Below, piece by piece: positions 48,913 to 63,471 of a DNA stretch of 64,000 nucleotides. The notes beneath the pieces are model-generated. The model was not told the origin of the DNA. It worked only from the letters and a program-made list of their open reading frames with translations, and searched no databases. Source of the stretch: Todiramphus chloris collaris (lineage: Eukaryota > Chordata > Aves > Coraciiformes > Alcedinidae); the NCBI GenBank assembly GCA_025345505.1, contig JANVCC010000021.1, positions 30,633,365 to 30,697,364 on the forward strand, given 5' to 3'. Made by a program: the position numbers and the translations under genes. Positions within the stretch are counted from its first letter, which is position 1. Every line of letters begins with the position of its first letter.

Positions 48913-51635
48913 TAAAAAACTTTCATGTTGTTAAAAATATCAGAAAGTGTTTTGCTTCCAGAAACAAGTATCGAAATAGATACAAAATAAAGGCTTGAAA
49001 CTTTTGTATAGTCTCCTAATAGCACTAGATACTGTCTAGTGCCATCAGTCTCACCATTATCTAAGTTGTTAGGTTGATCTGTCTTCAGGTGACACTGTTT
49101 TCATGGCAGGCTTCAAGCATTACTAAAGCTTAGAGTTGAAATAAGATCTTTTTATGTGCTAGGCTCTTAATCCTCTCATATTAACAGAGAACATGGCATT
49201 AAGAGTGTAACTCACAGAATTAAACATGGTTGTCTAATCAAGGAGATCACTGTTTGAAGTGACCTGTTTCCTTTGTAGTGGTGATTGGGAATTAGGTAGA
49301 AAAAAAAGGCAGAGAGCAATTAAGAAAGGAAGGAATTTTCCTTGTCTTATGAACCCTCTTCTAAGAGGCTTCCTTCTGAAGGAGAAATTAATTGGAAGGG
49401 TTTTTTTTCCCAGTTTCAGTCACTGAGATCTGAAACAAATGTTTCTTAAATCTTTTGTCTGGTATTGAAATTAACTCCCTCGTACATGGCACAAGAGCAT
49501 TTTGAAAAGATCAATGAAGAAGTTCACAATGTAGAAAAATAAAAAATAGATCAATCTGAAGGATGAATCTTGGAAGGAACGCTGGTTTTTTCTCTTTTTT
49601 TTTGTTCTGCAGACTAATTGTTGTATTACATATCTAGGCATATGTTATTTTGCAAGGTGAAGTCAAATAACTTCACTCTTCAGGGGCTTGTTTTTCTCCT
49701 TGCCTGCTTGTGTAGTCTAAACAGATCCGCCCATGATTACTGTGCTGTAGGAAAAGCTCAAATATACTTCAGGATTTTTATTTTGTTTTGCTTTTTATGT
49801 TAGAATATGAAAACAGCAGTTAACAAAAAACCCAAAAAAAACCCCACCCAACAGATGGTTTGTGCATTCTGTTACAAGCAGATGATAGGTGCTCTGACTA
49901 GTATTATGCAGATAGCATTTTGTGCTGAAAGTTGGGAAGAAAAAAATTTAATGGCCTAAATTAAGCAGAAAAATGTCAATATGTCTCTTTTTTTCTGTGA
50001 AAAGTTGACGAAACTGCCTGTTTCTACATATGCACTGTTGTATGTTTCTGTGTATATAAATATAGATAGATAAGCTGGGAAACCAGGAACAATACTAATT
50101 TCTGAAGTACTTCTGCCTTTCTATTCAAATGTCATGTTTTGATTATATGTCCCAAACTTCCATGTCAGGGCCACAACACTGTAATAAAACTTGCATCTCT
50201 CTGCATTTGAGCATACTGAAGTGCCAAGTAGATGGGTCCCTGTTTTCTTGACATTTTGGTTTTTTTTCTTATTTCTATATTTCTTCCTTACTTATTCCAT
50301 TTTAGTCCTGGAAAAAATACAAATAATGATACTGCCTTTTTGTCTTTTACATAAAAACATTACATTGGAGGAAATTCGGGGAAATATATCTCCTCTTTGC
50401 ATGCAGGTGAAAACAATTTAATTGAGATTCCTTACCATTACCATAACAGGCAGTCTTTCTGTCAGAGGCTGAATTCCAGCATACTTTCAGAGTACGCAGC
50501 AGTTGTAATGACTTCTTTTCCACTTCTGTGGATGTTTTTCTCTTTGGGAACAGACCATTGTCTAAAAATTTAAGTTAAAAAATGAACCAAACAAATGCAA
50601 ACCTCATGTAATGTACAGTACACGTTTCAGAATACCAAAACTCAGTCTAAAGCTGATCTAATGTAAAGATAAGTGGTGTCTCAAACACAGGTATTCCTGA
50701 TGACTATTTCTGTAAATTATATTAGATGCCTTGTCTTTGCTGTGTAGATTTTCAGAAAACCTTGTAAGGCTAGGTGCATTTTTGTGAGTTTTTCTGTAAC
50801 TTACTCCTCCATAATATAAATCTTATTTTTAAACTTCTGGACAGATCTGAAGTCTGGAAAATTTGTATGCTGCACTGTGGAATTTTCAGAATGTTATTAG
50901 GAATTGGAAACATGAATGTAATTGGAAAACCAATACAACATACCATAAATCTGAGGCAAGAGCTTCAGAAATAAATCTTTGACAGTTTCCAGTAATTGTA
51001 TTCTTGACAACTGTTTTAAACATTTGTAATTTTTTTATTGTGCTATTAAGTTTAAAAGCATATCTCCTGTCAAATTTTAAAACTTACAGTTCATGTTATA
51101 GTAAATGATAACAAAATTACTTTTTTTTTCTTTTTTCTCAGAGCCTGTTTTGATTTATCTTTCAAACTACATCTCACCCTGTTTTGTATAACAATGTCAG
51201 ATTTTTCAGCATGCTTTTTAATGAATTCTTCTTATAGCAAGTTCCTTTAGGCTTGTTTGAAAATTAATGGGCACCAAAATGCGTTAAAACGGGGAAAATG
51301 CAATGTGAATACAATGTGATCATTCTAGTCTAATTCAGTTCAGTGAGAAAGGGTTACTCAAAAGATTTGATATTTCTGTCCTGTACACCAAAGCAGAGAT
51401 GAACATGAATTTTCCATGAAAACATTTTTGTAGGAAAAAACTCATTTATGAAAAAAAAACCCAACCAGTGTGAAAGAGTGATTCTGCTGCATGAGTTACT
51501 GGTTTAAAATGAATAACTAAGATTTTCAGAATAACTGAGGCATCTTATGTGGCATGTGAACAGAAAGGATAGTCTCATTTTTAAAAGTACTTTTGCTTCA
51601 GAGATCATAATTAGTTAAAAAGCCTGAAGAGTGTT

Positions 51636-51657
51636 AAAAAAAAAAAAAAAAAAAAAA
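51636..51657. repeat. Homopolymer A22
   Basis: Uninterrupted run of 22 A in KLHL1 intron 1. Confidence 0.95.
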
Positions 51658-53311
51658 TAGACATGAAGGTGTTGAATTGAGATGATTAGGACATCTTACT
51701 TAACTAATTTTTGAATTCTGACTCATGAAATCATCAAATTGGAAAATTATTAATTTCACAATCCCATTAAGAGGTTAAGAGGTGCTTAAAGGTTTAGTGG
51801 AAGAAGGAAAATGTTATTAATTCTTAGATCACAGGTCCTGTTTGGGGGAATTTTGACACCAAAATTTTTTGTATATATATAAATTCTTCCCTGTGTATAG
51901 TTATTTCACTTCGGTAATCTTTTATTTTTTAGTGTCCTACATTTACATATACTTTGTATATTACTGAAAACATCTAAGGATTTAAATAACAATAGTCTGT
52001 TTAGTTGGATAAAATTTACACTACTCCTTGCCTTTTCAACAAATATACACAATTAGTCTTATATTAAGGTTTATAGCTTGCTATCAACATAGTATTTCAA
52101 CTTTAGCTTCCATTACTGGTGATATGTACTCAGTATGATGTAGTGTCAAAGGGAAATGAGCCATAGCAGTCTTATATCAGAAATACTATTTTTGTTAAAA
52201 GCTTAATAGTGGCAAAAAAGCAATGTTATTCTTTTTCTTCTAAGCATTTTGTCACATGCTGTGTATTGTCCCTGCTGTATGACTTTGTAAAATGGCATTT
52301 CTTTTTCAGTAACTACATCACATTAGGGATTAATTTCTGAGAATAAAAGAACAATTCTTAGATATTATAAGTAGAAGATTTAGGAGAAATGACAGGCAAG
52401 CAAGAGGAAGAGTTCTGGATTTTGAGTAACGCTCTTCAGACTACCATAATTTTTCTTAATATTACTTTTGTGTGTTGGATTATTAGGTCCAAAACAATTT
52501 AACAGCTTTACCAAATTTTCTTTGCTAAACCAGCAGTCAGTCAACATTGATAGAGCTATTTTAGCCTTGTTTTTACAGTGATGTATAAGCTTACTAATAG
52601 GAGTTTGTTCAATTTAATTTTATTCATCAAAAAGGACGACATCTACCTAGTCCTGTAGTCACCTAGCCAACCTAGTGGACTCAACAGTTGCATATAGCTT
52701 ATGTGAACAAAGAACAAGTGGCATATGCTGCACAAGATGAATCCTCTATCTGTGTGATGGAAGTACATGCATTAGTTAAACATCTGAAAGCAGAAATTTG
52801 TTATGCAGTACAAAGAGAGCTTCAAATGGTTGTGTGAGTGCTGAAGTGTCTGACATTCAAGTATTTGGATAAACCTTGGTTACTAGTACTCAAACAAAAC
52901 TACTGTTAACCTGCCGTAGATGCACCACAGAATTAAAAGTGGCACGATAAGTTTATGAAATAACAGTAGAATACTGTTATAACAGCATAATAATTTAACC
53001 AATGAACATTTGTTTGTTCAGTGTGATTTTTTCTGTGTATAGAATTTTAAATTGTTAACAGTCAAGTCTTGGCTAAAACATAACCTCCTGCTGGTGATTG
53101 TTAGGACTCTAGTATTTTAACTTGTAATTAATTTGACTATAAATCACTGTAATTATTTTTTACCTGAAAAAATAGATCTGAGGAAGTATAAAAGAAAACA
53201 ACTGAAAAAACAGTTGTAAGGAGAATGTGAACTACTGCTGTTATCATGGCAGTTTAATTCGTTATACTTTATAGCTACATCAGTTTAGAAGTATTTGCAG
53301 AGACAGTCTGC

Positions 53312-53990
53312 AGGGAGATCAGGTTATTCAAGCAGGATCTGCTGTTCATAAACCCATGATGAGTGAGTCTGATCACCTGGTTGTCCTGTGAGATGGCACT
53401 CAAGATGATCTGCTCCATAACCTTCCCTGGCACTGAGGTCAGACTGACAGGTTGGTAGTTCCCTGGACCCTCTTTCTGGCCCTTGTAGAGATGGGTGTAA
53501 CATTAACTACCCTCCAGTTCACCGGGATGTCTCCAGTTATTCAGGACTGCTGATAAATGATGGAAAGTGGCTCGGTGAGCACTTCTGCCAGCTCGCTCAG
53601 TACCCTTGGGTGGATCACATCAGGCCCTGTAGACTTTGTGTGTCTAAGTGGTAGGTCACTGATCATTTCCTCTAGGATTCTGGGGGCTTCATTGTGCTCC
53701 CAGTTCCTGTCATCCAGCTTGGGACTGAGTACTCAGAGGACAACTGGCCTTATTATTAAAGACTAAGGCAAAGAAGGCATTCGGTATCTCAAACTTTTCT
53801 TCACCCTTGGTCACTATATTTCCCCCAACGTCCAATAAATGGAGATTCTCCTTATCTCTCCTTTTACTGTTAATGTATTTATAAAAAAGACGCTTTTTAT
53901 TGTCTTCTTTCGCAGCAGACATTAAGTTCTGGTTGGGCTTTTGGCTTCTCATTTTTCTTCTGAGAAACTGAAACCTTAGTAGTGTGGTAG
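53312..53990 (-). mobile_element. CR1 LINE internal fragment, antisense
   Basis: Antisense of the RT N-terminal and linker region: 'gatctgctccataaccttcc' and 'aggtcagactgacaggttgg' correspond to the region around 19650-19700 of the long copy. The minus frame 54000-53710 contains the pre-RT linker type sequence (NKKRLFYKYINSKR, DVGGNIVTKGEEK). No 3' UTR or terminal motif is present, so both ends are truncated or it is a remnant of an older element. Confidence 0.82.
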
Positions 53991-56900
53991 GAAGATGCAT
54001 TTTTTTGGTTCTTGTATTTCAAGGGAAGCAGGAATTAAATTCTTGAGTGAGGAGATCATCGAGGTAGATTATCTCAATTCATTTTACCAATTTACATTTA
54101 GATTGCTTTTTTTGGTGTGTCTTTATATGCTCTATAGCCAGTTTTGGGATTGGTCAAAACCAAGTAACTGAATGTTTTGAAAGAATGTTTTTGTAATAAT
54201 TTAATGTTATTGGAACTCAAAGGTTAATTTTTTTTTCTTCTTCTTTTTTTTTTTCTGTTATACATTTACCAAAAATACATTTAGCATGAGGAAAAACCTC
54301 TCTGTAAAGCAGCAATGTAATAAAATGTACATTTCTTTCCTTTTTGGTAGATACTTGCTCTCCTTTAAACAGAACTTACCACAAGCTCAGCTCGTGTCTT
54401 AATATTTTATAACCTTAAACCTCATAAAACTTTAACTTTGGTATAAAAGTTTAATACTTCAGCAGAAGATAGTTGCTGAATAAGAATGTTTTGAAAGAGG
54501 TTCTTTAGAACAAAGAAGAAAGCACTGAAGTCATTTGTGAATATTTCATGTTACAAGAACCAGCTTCAATGTCAACCTTCTTTTTTTTCTTTTGACAAAA
54601 AGACCATCAAAAGGTTAGCTATAACCTTTGGAAAGGTTACTTTATTAATACTGAGCACAGAAGCATATGAAATGTTTGCAAGTCCTTGTGTTTTTACTAT
54701 GTATGCATGTTTCTGATGTTAAAAATATCATCACTCAGGATAAGTACATTTTGAAATAAGCATCAGTAAAAGCTTTACCTTCCAGAAAGTATTTTAAAGG
54801 TAAACAGTTAAGGGGGAAATGATTTAGATGTATTTCAGGTGTATTGAAGTCTTTGCAAAACCCATTTTGTTTTGGGAGTTAAATATCACTACTAACAGTC
54901 AAACTAGGTTTCAGTTAATTCAAACTGACTGTACCATTTTGCTTGGCTGCAGTGGCCCACTAAAATTAAAACCCAAAATCATGCATGATGACAACAACAA
55001 TAAGAAAACCTTCTAAGAAAGTCTACCTAAAGAACCATCACTGAAACCAAAAGCAGTGATGGGGTAGTCCAGTTTTGCTAAGTTCTGCCAGTTGTAATAA
55101 TTATCCAGTTGTAAGTAGGCTGCTTAAAGCATTGTATGGTGGTCCTATGTTAATAAAATCTCGTCTAACTAGTATGATTGATGGCTATCCAACTTTTTTG
55201 TGTCAAATCCTCAACTTAGAAATAGCTTAGAGGACTGAAATGGGGGACATTTTGTTTCCATTCGTTTTGTCTTTGCTTCTTCTCCATGCCCCAGTTGCTC
55301 TGTAGTTTACAGCAGTGTGAAGTACAGGTCACCTTTCTACTGACTAAGCAAGTTGTGGCAAGCATTAATGTAAAGGAGACTTGTATTCAGAATAAAGGAA
55401 ACAGCTTCCCAAATAATAATTCCTGCTTTCTTCCTTTCTCTTACTCCTTTTCTCCTTTTCCTTGTCATTCTGTAGCATTGAGCTGTATTGCTGTCATTGC
55501 CTCATGAAAATACTACTTTATGAACTTCAGACATAATAAAATCGCTGGTCATGACAAATGACTCGAGTCAGTCTTCCCTATTAAGTCTACATAATGGCTG
55601 CAGTATGTACTGTGCTGTACTGAAGAACAAAAGAGTATATCCTCTGCAGGAACTATACTACCAATTTTTCCTACAAGTAAATCAGACAAGCAGGAATTGT
55701 CTTCCTCTTTTGTAAGTATTCATAAAGTCTCTACTATGTGAGTTTTCTTTGGAGGCAAAAGTTGCCCACATTGCTGGAAAACTGCACAGATTCTTTGTAC
55801 TAGCTTTTATTTTATAAAGGTCTGGTTCTAATTTCAATGCATATGGATTTTCATGGTGACTTTCAGAAAGTTTGATTCAATAAAAATATATAAAACTGGC
55901 TCTTCATTTTACATTTGAAAGGAGTGGAGTTGAAAGATATCACTAATCACAGGAATACACAATGCAAGAAGGACAGAATGAGGGATAAGATACCTGTCAA
56001 TGCTTCTGCTCTGGATTGTCTTAAATCTATGGCTTGTGACTCAACAGATGATTATAAGAAATATTTCTTTTAAACACAATCAGTGTGGTGGTATGTTATG
56101 CGTTGTAGAGAACACATAGATACATACACAACCAGATTCATTTTCCATTCTCACAGAATAAGGATACTGAACAGCTCTCAGAAAGAAACTGTGTCTGTAT
56201 TTTAAGTTTTTAAGAATGATCTTTATTAGCAAAGTAAAATGTAAATGCTAAGCCAAATAGTGTTAAACTTAAACCACTATCTTATCACCTTTTTTGAGAA
56301 GTTGAGAAAAAAACTTGCTGCCAGATCAAAGATCCCAGCATCTGACTTAGGAAGGGGCTGCTAACATCTAGTCATATAAGGAAGTAGTATCCAATGGATT
56401 ACTGGATTTTTTAAGAAAAAGGAAATTATCCACAATGAATCCAGAGTTTTCTTCTACGTGGTAATAGACAATTTAGAGCCTATTGTTCTTCATGTGTGGG
56501 GATTCTTGTCCAGTCTCCCTGAGTCTTCAGTTATCGACACTGAATTTAATCTACTTTTATTAACATTCAAATGTATTACTCAGTCATTCAGAAACATAAG
56601 GTATTTCTCATAACTCTATGATCAGGTTAGATTCGATAATCCTTAATAATTTAAATAAGAGATTTTACATGCACATTTTTCTTGGCTAATTAACAAACCC
56701 AGCAACACATTATTCAGGGATACTACTATAGAGGTATCTTCATTAAGAAAAATGACCATTCCTTCCTATGCTTTTTCAGTCTTGTAGCTAGTTATTACTT
56801 CAGTAAAGGTCTTCTTCCTTTATAACATGATAGGATCTTTCAGAGGCTTTGATGGGAGAACTTAGCAAAAGGGTTTTTTCAAAAACACAGTACATATTGC

Positions 56901-57421
56901 TCATATCATAGTCATATTTTCACTGGTTCCTTCACATGACTTAACTAAAACATATAAGGGCAGGATTTCTTCCATGGAAGACAGTTTGAGACTTCTGAAT
57001 GTATCTTACGTATCCAAATATATATGAAAGATGCTCCTTATTTTCTTTTTATATCAAATTTCCTGTAATAGAATTCAGACAATGGCTAGTCCTCTTTTTA
57101 ACATTGGTATCACACCAGTAGTTTCTGTCCATTATTTTATTACCAAAGCTAATCTAAGTAATAGGTTTCACTACAGAATTAAGAGTTTATCAGTTTGTTA
57201 TGTATTTCCTAGAAAATTAGTGGGTAAATAACAAATTATCCAGACAATTTATTATTTTCTGTTTCATAATTTTATTCTAGAACCTTTTCTTTTAGCAATT
57301 TTGTTTTGTGACTATTTGCCTGTTTTTGTTTCCAGTAAAGAGAAGACATCTGGTCAGAGAACCTACATGCATTCCCATGTGACTGAATTCTGTTGTATAT
57401 AGAAAATGAAATAGAATACAT

Positions 57422-57433
57422 GGGGGGGGGGGG
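57422..57433. repeat. Homopolymer G12
   Basis: Run of 12 G, unusual in this AT-rich DNA. Confidence 0.95.
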
Positions 57434-57504
57434 AAAAGGCAAAACAAAATTGACTGACGCATAGGATTTTCCATACCTTTAAAACCTTGATAAATACATA
57501 TTTT

Positions 57505-57620
57505 TCACAGAATCACAGAATGTTAGGGGTTGGAAAGGACCTACAAACATCATCAAGTCCAATCCCCCTGCCAGAGCAGGACAAAACTAGAGCAGATCAC
57601 ACAGAAATGCATCTGCAATT
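57505..57620 (-). mobile_element. CR1 LINE 3' end, antisense, very short
   Basis: TCACAGAATCACAGAATGTTAG at 57505 and the following 'ggttggaaaggacctacaaa' and 'ccctgccagagcaggacaaa' give about 110 bp of CR1 3' UTR. Confidence 0.85.
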
Positions 57621-57629
57621 TCTTCTTGG

Positions 57630-57697
57630 TGTTTCTTTCTTTTTTTTTTTCATTGTTTCTTTCTTTTTTTTTTTCATTGTTTCTTTCTTTCATTGTG
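57630..57697 (+). repeat. Tandem repeat of TGTTTCTTTC(T)nCAT units
   Basis: Two full units of about 24 bases and one shortened unit, each ending TTTCATTG. Pyrimidine-rich. Confidence 0.85.
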
Positions 57698-57782
57698 TGA
57701 TACTACAATATTTCTGTTATCATTTCTTTTTCTTTGTTAAAGCTATCATCTTTCTTTCAAATGAGTCTGAAATACTCGCCCT

Positions 57783-57905
57783 CAAAAAAAAAAACAACAC
57801 AAAAAAACAAAAAACCCCACAAAATAAAACAACAAAAACAAACTCAAAAACCAAAACCACAAAACAAAACAAAAGAAAAAAAAACCCAAAACCCTGAAAC
57901 CAAAA
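57783..57905. repeat. A-rich (CAAAA)n low-complexity tract
   Basis: Over 120 bases of A with C interruptions. Long open frames across it are artefacts of composition. Confidence 0.88.
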
Positions 57906-57949
57906 AAGTAACATTCATTCACTCACATAAAACTTAAAGGTTATTCAGT

Positions 57950-58085
57950 TCCTGAGTTCTTAAGGCCAGATTGTCTGGGGCTTTGAGTAATCTGGTTTAG
58001 TGGAACATATCCCTGCCTATGGCAGGGAGGTTGGAACTAGTTGATCTTCAAGGTCCTTTCCAAACCAAATCTTTTTGTAATTCTT
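57950..58085 (+). mobile_element. CR1 LINE 3' end, sense, short
   Basis: 'ctgagtaatctggtttagtggaaca'-type CR1 3' UTR, here 'gctttgagtaatctggttta', then 'atccctgcctatggcaggga' and the terminal 'aaggtcctttccaaaccaaa'. It is in opposite orientation to the copy at 57505-57620. Confidence 0.82.
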
Positions 58086-58127
58086 ACCATCATTCTCTCA
58101 GGCTTTTTTAAATGAATCAGAAAATAA

Positions 58128-58160
58128 CAGTTAATAATAATAACAATAATAATAATAAAT
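58128..58160. repeat. (AAT)n microsatellite
   Basis: About ten AAT units with one CAA interruption. Confidence 0.85.
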
Positions 58161-61100
58161 AGAATGGGAAGGAAGGATTTTTTTTTCCATCATAGTCGGT
58201 ATACGAGGCAAAGTGAGAGACATGATAGGAATAAAGACTTGACTTCTAGTAAGTAAATCCAAAGATTCATTTTTTTTTCAGCTAACAAAGTTTTACCATT
58301 TATTTACAGGAGGAAAGGATTAGTTTCCTCAGGTTTTTGCATTAGTCATAAATAACACAGCATCTTTTGGAAAGGAAGAGCAGAAGAGAGGAAAACAATT
58401 GTTTAAGATAAGGAAAGCAATTTTTATAATTGTCTGTAGTCTGCAGAAGTTCTTGTGTTTTGGACAGACTCAGAAGCTGTAAATTCCAGTAAGTAAACCC
58501 CACTTTTCTTGTCTTTCCCAAAGAATATTTACTTGATATTAACTACATATAACTTTCAAATCTGTCACCAAAATTAAATCTGATAATGGAAGAGTGCTGT
58601 GTTTGCCCTCTTCTTAAGTCTGAGGCTTCATTCGGGAAATATCTTCCTAAAAACTTAATGTTTAAATTCCACAAATTTAAATAAGAATGTATTTGCTTTT
58701 CTTAATAAGAGCTTACATTAATAATACCGTAATTTCAGTTGGTGTTTTTCAACACATATGAAAAAAACAACACTTACCTATTTTTTTTTTTTCTGAATGA
58801 GATACTGACAATGCAGCAGTAGTGTTTTATTTTTGCCACAAAAGTAGAAAGTAAAATTTTACTTGCAACTTCTGATGGCTGAATCAAACAGAACTTCCTT
58901 TGTGAAAGCTCTACAGAACAGTAGTGTTAAAAGTGAACAAATAATCTATTGCTTAACATTTTTAATAAATACTAATGTTCACAGTGCTCTGTAAACAAAA
59001 CCAAAATAAGGCTTTACCAGAGAGAGCTCATGAATATGCAGTCCTTATCCTAAAAAGATTTAGGAGATGTTAAAAGTTACCAGCAGTGTTGTCAACAAGT
59101 AAGGTGGAATGTATGTGTGAGTTTGGGGACCAAAAGCAGTGTTGGTGTTCCTCATTCTGCTAAATAGGGAAATGAGGGCACAAGTGCCTCCCCTCTATAT
59201 TCACAAAGGAGCCCATACATGGTTGCCTAAGCACACCTAGCTTTAGACATGAAGATTAGGAACATGACAATTTCTCACAATAATAGTAAGAAAATAAAGT
59301 ATTTCTATGTAATTGGGCTCATTTTAGGTCCATTACATGCAGCTAATTCAGTGTGATGAGTTGAGTCCTTCCTTATTAGCACCTTCAGCATTCTGACTTC
59401 TTCAAAGGGAGGCAAGAGGAAAATAGAGGAACATCTGGTAGTGTTGTAAAAGGTACGCAGTCTTTATTTATGGAGATCTGGGAAGATCAGGAAATCACTC
59501 CCAGCAAACACTTTCAAGACTGTTCCACTCTAATCCATTACTCTCAGGTCACTATTAGGGCATCAGATGGGCACTATGTGTAATCTTGCTTAAAAGAAAC
59601 ATACTTGCATACTTCTGTGAGTCCAAGATTATTCCATAAAATTATGTTTACTGTGATAATAGATATCTTGTAGACTTCTCATCTTCTGTCTTTTCTACCT
59701 AGAGTAGAAAGGAAAAAGCAAACTGATGTCCTTACATGTGTGTACATAAAATGTTTCAAAGACTGACACTCTTTGGAGATGTACTGAAATGTTGAAGTGG
59801 TTATTTCTTGTATAAACACAGACTGGCAGAAAAATAAGTATTTGTAACCAGGGAACAGGTTTATGCAGACTTAAATGTTCCTGAGTTAATACATCTAAAC
59901 TATGTAAATCTAGTCACATACTGGAAATCCTTGAATAAGGGATATCTGTTAATTTCTTAAAGTTAGCTACTCATGTATTGACGCAAATGAGCTCTTCCTT
60001 CCCTCCTACTGTTTTGTTTGCCTTAAGGATCGTTGATCAATCAATCAACAAGTACTGAAGAGACCTCCTTACAATAAAATTTGTGACTAATCTCCTTATC
60101 CTTGAGCATTAAGTAAGAATTTCATGCTGTTGTACTTAGCCAGCTACACATCAGCATGATTTGGCAGGAAGGCGTTGATACATCTAAGTCTCTTCAAACG
60201 TCTCTACTAAGAGGCTTTTAAAATAGCATCACTAATATTTCATTCAGCAGAATAAAATACTTAAACTTCTGTTGCTCTTGTTTTATTTCATGTAATTTTT
60301 TAAGCAAGAGAATCAGCTTTGTAGTTCTTATACAGAGGTTATACTTTAAAAATATTCATTTTTATATCACTCCCATAAAGTCATACATGGTAAATCATAA
60401 TATTGCCATGTGCTTGTTATATGAGACAGCTGATGGCTTATGTGCCACCGTCTACCAACTACATATGAATAAATGGATAACAGTTGTGTTACTCCTACTT
60501 AGCAGCTTTGGTGGGACCCTATCAGCTTCATCACAAATGTGTCTTACAGAACAGTCATGAGATGTGTGCAGTTGAGAGAATATTTATCCATTGATTACCC
60601 TATATATGGCTACTGTAAACTCTACACTCAGCAGTTTCCTTGGTTGATGAAATGTGGAATTTATTTTTTCAGGCTCTACACAAATCCAGAGCTCTGAGCT
60701 CTGATTATTTGTAACTGCTATTGCATATGTGGATGCATGTACTGTTCCTCCTCAATTCTGATCTTGTTTGTAAATTTTATTAAACATATAATTAAGACCA
60801 AGCTGTAACAATGTAACTACTAAACTCAAGGAATACATAAAAGCAAACAATTGTTTATTTTGCATTTAATGGTCAAATCAATACCCACTCCGATTCCTTC
60901 AGTATGTGTTTTTAAATTTGCCTACAGGTTTTTCAGGAGCTGACTTTAAAGTGGGATTCATTTTACTTGACTCCAGTGCCTATAATGAAGATATTAGAAT
61001 GTGGTCTAGCAATTGAAGCACACATTGTTGTCACAAGAGAAATAAGTTAAGGCATCCAGAGAGCTGGTCATCTCATTGCTAAAAGTAAATTCCTGGAAAT

Positions 61101-61940
61101 GTCCATATGAATAGTTCTCTAGGCTCCATTAATAACTTAGTTCAGTTCCCCATGCACAGGTACCTGTTAAAGACATAGTTATGTCCTGAAGCCAGCTTGA
61201 CTATTTTAATTGCTTGAATCATATAATCAAAAGTATATGCATAAAATCTTCGTGTGAAAAACAAAAGTCTTCCCACCCTAAGTCTGAGCTCACATTGATC
61301 TTGGACCATTTGGGAGGGAAAAGGAAAAGAAACAATATTGAAATCTAGATGCTGAAATGTAAGGCTCAAGCACACAAGCAAATTCCCCATGGGTACTGCT
61401 TTAATAATCACAGATGTGTATATTCCACAGCAAATGTAAGGTAATTTGAATGAATTTATTCCTCTTGCAACAAAGGATAAGCTATTTCAGATTTGTGGTA
61501 TTTGTGTCTAAGAACAGAAATTGTGACCAGCTGGTTTTCTACTGCCTTTTGGGAACATGCTTAGCAAGAGACACAGTTAAACACTGAAAAAGTTTTCTAT
61601 GATATCTGTGAATCTCATTCACTGAAAAGTTCTGAGTTTGAAAATTAGGCAGACATCTCTCAGTAATTGTCTAGGTGCACTTAATTCTAGCGGATGGTTG
61701 GTTAAATAATATTTCATTATTTATTACATTTTAATATTTATATTTTCTGGTTAGTTCTTCTTCCAGTTCTCTTGAATTTCCCTTGTGAAATTCCAGAGGA
61801 AAAGGAAGAACAAAATTACTTCAGTATTTTTATTTGTGGCTCCAAGCAGGTCATCACCTACAGCTGGTTCACCAGCACAGGTTCTCTTGGGCTTTTCCCA
61901 ACAGAACAATCTGTTTCTGGAACAACTGTTACAGACTGCC

Positions 61941-62280
61941 ATCACAGAATCACAGAATGTTCGAGGTTGAAAGAGCCATCTGGTCCAGCCCTCCTGCACA
62001 AGAATGGACAGCTAGACCAGGCTTCCCAGGACCACGTCCAGATGATTTTTGAATACCTCCAAGGATGGAGACTCCACAACTTTTCCGGGAAAACTGTCCT
62101 AGTGGTCAATCACCCTCACAGTAGAAGTATTTTCTGATGTTCAGGAGGAACCTTCTGTGTTTCAATTTGTGTCCCCTGCCTTCTGGTGCTGATACTGAGC
62201 ATGACTTCACCCTTTTTTCACCCTCCCTTCAGGCTTGCCTGTGCTGGTGATGTCTAGCTCCTTCTGGAACAAAACAGCCA
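61941..62280 (-). mobile_element. CR1 LINE 3' fragment, antisense
   Basis: 3' end CACAGAATCACAGAATGTTCG, then 'aggttgaaagagccatctgg', the 3' UTR and the start of the RT C-terminal region. 5'-truncated near 62280. Confidence 0.87.
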
Positions 62281-63471
62281 AATTCACACTGTAAGAAGCA
62301 CTTCAACTTATCAGTGTTCATCCTATAAACTGTATGTTGAACTTAGTGGCCCACAGGTATCTTCAGAGATAATACTAAATACAGCCCAGCCATTACATGT
62401 CTTCCTGTGTGTATTACATGTGTATCACCATGATATTTCTCATATCATTATTGTATATTATTTTTAGTGGGTTATTTGTTTACTTTTTCAGCCTCAGGAT
62501 TATGTTTGAAACTGTTACTATGCAGCTTCCTGTCAAGCTCCTGTCAATTGTCAAGATTTTTATTTGATCATAAATTGAACTTTGTTTAAGACAAAACTAT
62601 TTTTATAATACTTTCCAATAGACTCATTAAACATTTGTAGTATTTTCTACTTTTAAGTGCTTAACACTGTAATTTTTTTATGCCTTTATTACGAAATGCA
62701 TCTGTTTAGTCAAACTTCCTTTTGGTTTTTCCTCATGGAAATCTAAAATCTCCCAGAATAATCCAGTCCTCCAGTTCAGTTTTTGGTTAAAATGCATTTG
62801 AACATTGCTGAAGTCCATGGGGGGGTGGGAAATCTAGAAAGTTTTTCCAGTCTCATACTTGCAGTAGTCATGTTGGTAACATCTTGGTTTTGTTATGGTT
62901 CGGTGCTTTGGCTGTATCAAGAAAGTAGCAGGTCACTAAGCTGTACACTAGTAAGGGAGTTGTGACTGCATCAGTTTCTATATTTTCACCTTCACACCAT
63001 TTACCTTCATACCATTTTTGATAATTAGCATCTTAATAATTAAGGGACAGCATGAATGGAGATGACAGTATGAGTTAGAATAGCTCTTCATTTGTTGTCA
63101 GTAAGATGGCATTGAATGGCTGTAGTTGGCTTTTCTGGCTCAAGATGAATTTCAACTTTGTTAACATTTCTATATTATGTATTCACATCTTTCACACACT
63201 AATAAGCAGTATTCAGTCTACCCTTTAATAAGTATATAGTTTCTCCCTTCTAAGTTACAATTAGATACAGCTGTAGCTAGACAGCCTGTACTTCTCAATT
63301 GTTAGTGTGGGGATTTGGGGAAATAAGAAGCAGGAAGGAAAAATATAATGGATTTTCAGAAAATCTTTCAGGACAAATAATAAATAGAAGAATTATTTAT
63401 GCTACTGTTTAGGTCTTTGTCCCCTGTATCAGAATCATCCATCTTCCCACTACAGTTAATAAAATGAGCAT

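Noticed and set aside
57487-57937. Lys/Asn/Thr-rich and Phe/Leu/Val-rich frames
   Set aside because: Translations of the T-rich tandem repeat and the A/C-rich tract; compositional artefacts.
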